A DNA stretch of 15,384 nt from Kiloniellales bacterium (GTDB lineage Bacteria; Pseudomonadota; Alphaproteobacteria; Kiloniellales; JAKSBE01): contig JASJAL010000055.1 of the NCBI GenBank assembly GCA_030067055.1, forward strand, positions 1 through 15,384. Reading direction: 5' to 3'. The notes beneath the pieces are model-generated. The model was not told the DNA's origin. It saw nothing but the letters and a program-made list of their open reading frames with translations, and made no database searches. Both the position numbers and the translations under genes were made by a program. This document shows, one piece after another, positions 12,756 to 15,384 of the stretch (position 1 is the first letter of the stretch; every line of letters begins with the position of its first letter).

Positions 12756-13133
12756 CTACCCAGGGAGCGGCACCACCGAGGCGATCCGGAAGGTCCTGAG
12801 CTCTCCGTCATGTTCGCGGATCGAGACGTATTCGCCCGGCGCGAAGATATGGCTTTCGAAGCGGTAGCCGGACTCGTCGTCGTCGGGATCGCCGTCAATG
12901 TCGTAGTGGAAGGCCCAGGTCCGGCCACGGGTGTGGATCAAATGGCCGTGCTCGTCGTCCTCGCCGACCCAGAAGCGACGGACCCTGCAGCGGTCACGAT
13001 GCTTGCGCCATCCCTCGACGTCGATGTGGCCATCTTCGCCCAGGGGTGCGACGAACTCGTAGCCACGATCCGAGCTACCGTCCGGATAGTCGTGGTCGCG
13101 CGCCAAGGTCAGGCGAATCAGCTTCAGGATCAT
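12756..13133 (-). CDS. Conserved-looking hypothetical protein, 125 aa
   Basis: I recognise no named domain. The protein is soluble and very rich in Asp, Glu, His and Arg (GEDDEHGHLIH, DGDPDDDESGYRFESHIF), with a predicted beta-rich body ending in FRIASVVPLPG. The ATG has GAGGAG about 8 nt upstream, which makes translation likely. It lies between hyp94 (78 bp) and the antiporter gene (102 bp), all on the same strand. The start MILKLIRLTLARDHDYPDGS reads like a family I associate with alphaproteobacteria without a function, but I cannot verify this here. The His/acidic content would suit metal binding, which is speculation. Confidence 0.78.
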   Translation of the reverse strand: MILKLIRLTLARDHDYPDGSSDRGYEFVAPLGEDGHIDVEGWRKHRDRCRVRRFWVGEDDEHGHLIHTRGRTWAFHYDIDGDPDDDESGYRFESHIFAPGEYVSIREHDGELRTFRIASVVPLPG

Positions 13134-13211
13134 CTCGGAACTCCTCAGGGTCCTATAAGACGGACATCGCTCCGCGCCCGTACCCGGACCGCAGAGGGTC
13201 TAGATTGCCGC

Positions 13212-13496
13212 CTATCCGGCCGCCGTTTCCACACTATTATGTTGCGGATGGGTCTGCACGAAGTGCCGGAGCACCAGGCGTAGCTTCAAAGCATGATCCC
13301 AGTCGTCGCGGCCGCGCGCCGCTTCGATGTCTTCGATGATCATGCGCTTGAGCATGGGCACGCCGTCCGGCGAATGGACCAGGTAGTTCCCGAGCTCGGC
13401 CGCCACCATCGCCGGCAGATGCTCGTGCTCCATGATGGCCTCGATCTCCTCCTCGGTCAGATCCGATAGGGCTACGCAATCTTCGTAAGTCAACAT
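13212..13496 (-). CDS. Conserved-looking hypothetical protein, 94 aa
   Basis: This is a small, mainly helical, acidic protein beginning MLTYEDCVALSDLTEEEIEA and containing EHEHLPAMVAAELGNYLV. There is no signal peptide or membrane helix. GAGG lies 6 nt before the ATG. It is the second gene after the upstream USP (46-bp gap) and is followed by hyp125, so it probably belongs to the stress operon. No function can be given; a protein-interaction or adaptor role would fit its size, but nothing in the sequence proves it. A GC-rich inverted repeat lies just upstream of its ribosome site. Confidence 0.78.
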   Translation of the reverse strand: MLTYEDCVALSDLTEEEIEAIMEHEHLPAMVAAELGNYLVHSPDGVPMLKRMIIEDIEAARGRDDWDHALKLRLVLRHFVQTHPQHNSVETAAG

Positions 13497-13509
13497 CCCG
13501 TCCTCTCTC

Positions 13510-13530
13510 TCCCGCCGCTGATTGGCGGGA
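13510..13530 (-). repeat. Inverted repeat between usp and hyp94
   Basis: TCCCGCC (13510-13516) and GGCGGGA (13524-13530) form a perfect 7-bp stem with a 7-nt loop, 12 nt after the USP stop and just before the GAGAGAGAGG ribosome region of hyp94. No T-run follows on the minus strand, so it is not a standard terminator. It could stabilise the upstream mRNA after processing or tune hyp94 translation. Confidence 0.5.
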
Positions 13531-13542
13531 ACTTCGGCCGTC

Positions 13543-14412
13543 TCAATGCGCCATCAAGATCGGCAGCGACGCTTGCTCCAGCACGCTGCGCGTCGCGCCA
13601 CCAAGCACCAGCTCCCGCAGGCGGCTGTGGCCGTAGCCGCCCATGACCAGCAGATCGGCGCCCAGCTGGCCCGCCGAGGCGAGCAGGCGTTCGCCGACCT
13701 CGACGTCGCCGAGCTTCAACAGGTGGGTCTCGGCGGAAAAGCCGTGGCGCCCCAGGTAGGTCGCAAGCTCGACCGGGTTGGCCTCCCAGCCATCCTGTAG
13801 CACCGTGATCACTGAGATTCGCTCGGCAACCGCGAAGAAGGGCCGTGCCGACCAGACCGCACGAGCTGCCTCCCGGGTACCATTCCATGCCAGGGCGACG
13901 TGGCGCGGCGGCTTTGACGCGGCGCTCGGCGGCGCCACCAGGAGCGGCCGTCCGGTGTCGAAGAGGGCGGCCTCCAGGGTCGCTATTCCGCCTGCGGCGC
14001 CTTCGTCTTCGGGCCGGGCCACCACCGTCAGGTCGAACAACCTGCCCCGAACGGCGGTTTCGGTCGCCTCGCGCCCGGTAATGTCGGTCCAGGCGACGGC
14101 GAAGCGGCCGGCCTCGGGATCCTGTTCCGCGCTGATCACCGGCAGGCCTTCGGATGCCGTCAGGTCGGCGAAGATCCGCTCCGCCTCCTTGGCCCGCTGC
14201 TCTGCGCCCTGGCGGGTGCTTTCCATGATCTGGCCGATGGCGGCACCGGACATGCCTTCAGCGACCACCGGAATGACCGTCTCGGGGTCGACCCTTACAT
14301 GCAGGACCTCGACATAGGCATCGAAAGCGCGCCCAACCTGCGTCGCCGTAACCAGGGCGCCCTCGCTGCCAGGCCCACCATCGATCAGTGCCAAGATTGC
14401 CGCGATGGTCAT
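13543..14412 (-). CDS. Universal stress protein, second copy
   Basis: The 289-residue protein begins MTIAAILALIDGG. The second half, from about residue 165 (RHVALAWNGTREA), is a clear Usp domain with the nucleotide loop GGYGHSRLRELVLGG from residue 258. The first half is a diverged Usp fold. GAGGGA sits 7 nt before this ATG. A start 22 codons earlier lies on an FNR-type box and adds a tail untypical of the family, so I rejected it. It appears to head the leftward run usp-hyp94-hyp125-antiporter-EEP and is divergent from hsp20. Likely role: survival under oxygen limitation or other stress, mechanism unknown. Confidence 0.92.
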   Translation of the reverse strand: MTIAAILALIDGGPGSEGALVTATQVGRAFDAYVEVLHVRVDPETVIPVVAEGMSGAAIGQIMESTRQGAEQRAKEAERIFADLTASEGLPVISAEQDPEAGRFAVAWTDITGREATETAVRGRLFDLTVVARPEDEGAAGGIATLEAALFDTGRPLLVAPPSAASKPPRHVALAWNGTREAARAVWSARPFFAVAERISVITVLQDGWEANPVELATYLGRHGFSAETHLLKLGDVEVGERLLASAGQLGADLLVMGGYGHSRLRELVLGGATRSVLEQASLPILMAH

Positions 14413-14449
14413 CTGCGTTCCCTCATTCGAAGGTGATTTCTCAGGTCCC

Positions 14450-14491
14450 AGGCTTTCACTCTCCACCAGTTTGAGCATTGACCTGAGTCAA
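14450..14491 (-). promoter_or_regulatory. FNR/FixK-type class II promoter for the second usp operon
   Basis: On the minus strand the box is TTGACTCAGGTCAA (14491-14478), an exact TTGA-N6-TCAA. It is nested in a wider imperfect palindrome, with TTGAG at 14471-14475 and CTCAA at 14492-14496. The hexamer AAGCCT (14455-14450; A2 and T6 of TATAAT) lies at the class II -10 distance. The predicted start is near 14443, leaving about 31 nt before the ATG at 14412. Confidence 0.65.
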
Positions 14492-14541
14492 CTCAAGACC
14501 GGTGCCGAAGCCCAGTTTCCGGCGCCTTTCACCGGCGACTG

Positions 14542-14583
14542 TTGACGCAGATCATGGTCGCCGCCCGGAGAGAATTCCAGACT
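14542..14583 (+). promoter_or_regulatory. FNR/FixK-type class II promoter for hsp20
   Basis: TTGACGCAGATCAT (14542-14555) matches TTGA-N6-TCAA in 7 of 8 positions. The hexamer CAGACT (14578-14583; A2, A4 and T6 of TATAAT) is at the class II -10 distance, with predicted start near 14590 and a leader of about 37 nt. It stands back to back with the usp box, the two centres being 64 bp apart, so each divergent gene has its own site. Confidence 0.58.
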
Positions 14584-14626
14584 GCGCTGCACCGAGTTCG
14601 CCACACCCAAGGAAGGAGACACGGCA

Positions 14627-15169
14627 ATGGCGAAACACAGCGACAAGGTCGAGGTGAAGAAGTCCCAGGAACTCGAAAAGAAGGCGTCCACGCCCGCAAT
14701 GCGAGGCTCAAGCGACCCTTTCCTCGGCCTTCGCCAGGACATCGACCGCGTGTTTGACAGCTACTTCCGGGCCTGGCCCGGCCTGCGGGATTTTGGGTTT
14801 GGCTTGCCCTCCGGATTGGGAGCGATGGACGTCAGCCCCGACGCCGACGTCGTCGAAACGGAAAAAGCTTACAAGATCGCCTTGGAGCTACCCGGACTGG
14901 ACGACGAGGACGTCGAGGTCTCGCTCTTCGATGACCTGCTGACCGTCTCCGGCGAGAAAAAGACCGAGCGTGAGGAGACGAAAAAGGACTACTATGTCAG
15001 CGAGCGGCGCTTCGGATCCTTCAAGCGATCCTTCCGGCTGCCGGCCGAGGTCGAGGCCGGCAAGATCACGGCGGAAATGGAGAAAGGCGTCCTATCGATC
15101 ACTCTGCCCAAATCGGCTTCCGCAAAGCGCAAGCAACAGAAGATCGAGATCGCCGCGAAGAAGAAGTAG
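14627..15169 (+). CDS. Small heat shock protein, Hsp20/alpha-crystallin family
   Basis: The 180-residue protein has a charged N-terminus, an amphipathic DPFLGLRQDIDRVFDSYFR segment, and an alpha-crystallin domain at about residues 68-160. The domain includes AYKIALELPGLDDEDVEV, a GSFKRSFRLP strand and GVLSITLPK. An IEI (IxI-type) motif at 173-175 in the tail is used for oligomer assembly. Such proteins hold unfolding proteins in soluble form without ATP. A GGAGA site lies about 8 nt before the ATG. It is divergent from a USP gene, with an FNR-type box of its own, and is followed by a phasin gene. This suggests induction by low oxygen rather than, or in addition to, heat; I did not see a heat-shock sigma promoter or ROSE-like element. 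Confidence 0.95.
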   Translation: MAKHSDKVEVKKSQELEKKASTPAMRGSSDPFLGLRQDIDRVFDSYFRAWPGLRDFGFGLPSGLGAMDVSPDADVVETEKAYKIALELPGLDDEDVEVSLFDDLLTVSGEKKTEREETKKDYYVSERRFGSFKRSFRLPAEVEAGKITAEMEKGVLSITLPKSASAKRKQQKIEIAAKKK

Positions 15170-15184
15170 CAGCCAGCAACCTTG

Positions 15185-15205
15185 GCGGAGCCTCCGTGGC
15201 TCCGC
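15185..15205 (+). terminator. Hairpin after hsp20, possible terminator
   Basis: GCGGAGCC (15185-15192) and GGCTCCGC (15198-15205) form a perfect 8-bp stem with a 5-nt loop, 15 nt after the Hsp20 stop codon. The sequence after it (TTGCACCATTGCTT) has only a weak T content, so termination may be partial and some transcripts may continue into the phasin gene. Confidence 0.5.
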
Positions 15206-15244
15206 TTGCACCATTGCTTAACCCGAGACTACGAGGCAACCACG

Positions 15245-15384
15245 ATGACGGCCGCAAAGAAAATGACCCAAACCAGGAGGAAGAGCGAGAAAGTGACGCC
15301 CGAGGCGAGCGGCACAACCACGGGCACAGCCGAGACGACAACGACCGCATTCGACTTCGAGGATTTTGCCAAATCGAACCAGGA
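15245..15384 (+). CDS. Phasin-like protein, N-terminal fragment (3' end outside window)
   Basis: An ATG with GAGG about 8 nt upstream opens a frame that runs off the window after 46 codons. It begins MTAAKKMTQTRRKSEKV, is rich in Lys and Thr (TTTGTAETTTT), and then reads AFDFEDFAKSNQ. A Lys/Thr-rich disordered lead followed by FDFEDFAK-x-NQ is how many alphaproteobacterial phasins start; these coat polyhydroxyalkanoate granules. The rest must be seen to confirm this. Storage-granule proteins next to Hsp20 would fit a stress or carbon-excess state. Confidence 0.6.
   Translation, partial: MTAAKKMTQTRRKSEKVTPEASGTTTGTAETTTTAFDFEDFAKSNQ

Noticed and set aside
12741..12756. GGGCC/GGCCC inverted repeat at the end of hyp125
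   Set aside because: Only a 5-bp stem, overlaps the stop codon edge and has no T-run; not called a terminator.
14412..14478. Longer start for the second USP at 14478 (22 extra residues)
   Set aside because: That ATG lies in the exact FNR-type box, the extra residues do not look like a Usp N-terminus, and GAGGGA is correctly placed for the ATG at 14412.
4259..14555. TTGAC of the six sites as ordinary sigma-70 -35 elements
   Set aside because: The distance to the candidate -10 hexamers is about 30 nt instead of about 17, and the conserved TCA on the other side fits a dimer site.

Overview
The window looks like chromosomal DNA of a high-GC alphaproteobacterium, possibly Rhodospirillales-like. 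The evidence is protein style: a cytochrome c2-type protein, MtgA, a bactofilin, a phasin start and two-domain universal stress proteins (USPs), plus a CtrA-like box and FNR/FixK-type boxes. Genus cannot be read from the sequence. I see no tRNA, rRNA, CRISPR array, insertion sequence or phage gene. Everything is compact and consistent in composition.

Left part (1-4098). The 3' end of a MATE efflux gene converges on a leftward group: a small hypothetical protein, a bactofilin and a secreted kinesin-light-chain-like TPR protein, with a TTAA-N7-TTAA (CtrA-like) box upstream. Next come mtgA (septal/peripheral peptidoglycan glycosyltransferase) and a cytochrome c2-like gene. This part is envelope, morphogenesis and housekeeping electron transport.

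Right part (4259-15384). This is a stress/low-oxygen gene cluster. Rightward are a 62-aa two-helix membrane protein, a hemerythrin-domain protein and a P2A-type cation ATPase. Leftward are a USP with a possible tiny membrane ORF ahead of it, a secreted Cys-containing protein overlapping a monohaem cytochrome c (ending in a strong terminator), and a five-gene run usp - hyp94 - hyp125 - CPA2 antiporter - EEP phosphatase/nuclease. Divergent from that run are an Hsp20 chaperone and the start of a phasin gene.

The most striking pattern is regulatory. Six sites of the form TTGAC-N4-RTCA(A/T/G) lie upstream of genes in the right part, all oriented so that the perfect TTGAC half is promoter-distal. 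The centre of each is 62-79 nt before a start codon. At exactly the class II distance for a -10 hexamer every site has xAxxxT. This implies one FNR/FixK/Dnr-like regulator driving the ATPase, hemerythrin, both USPs, Hsp20 and the small cytochrome. The sites also correct several start codons; the TTG that would extend the ATPase gene is the first half of a box.

The gene set (Hsp20, USPs, CtpF-like ATPase) resembles in content the mycobacterial DosR dormancy regulon, but under a different class of regulator. That parallel is inference.
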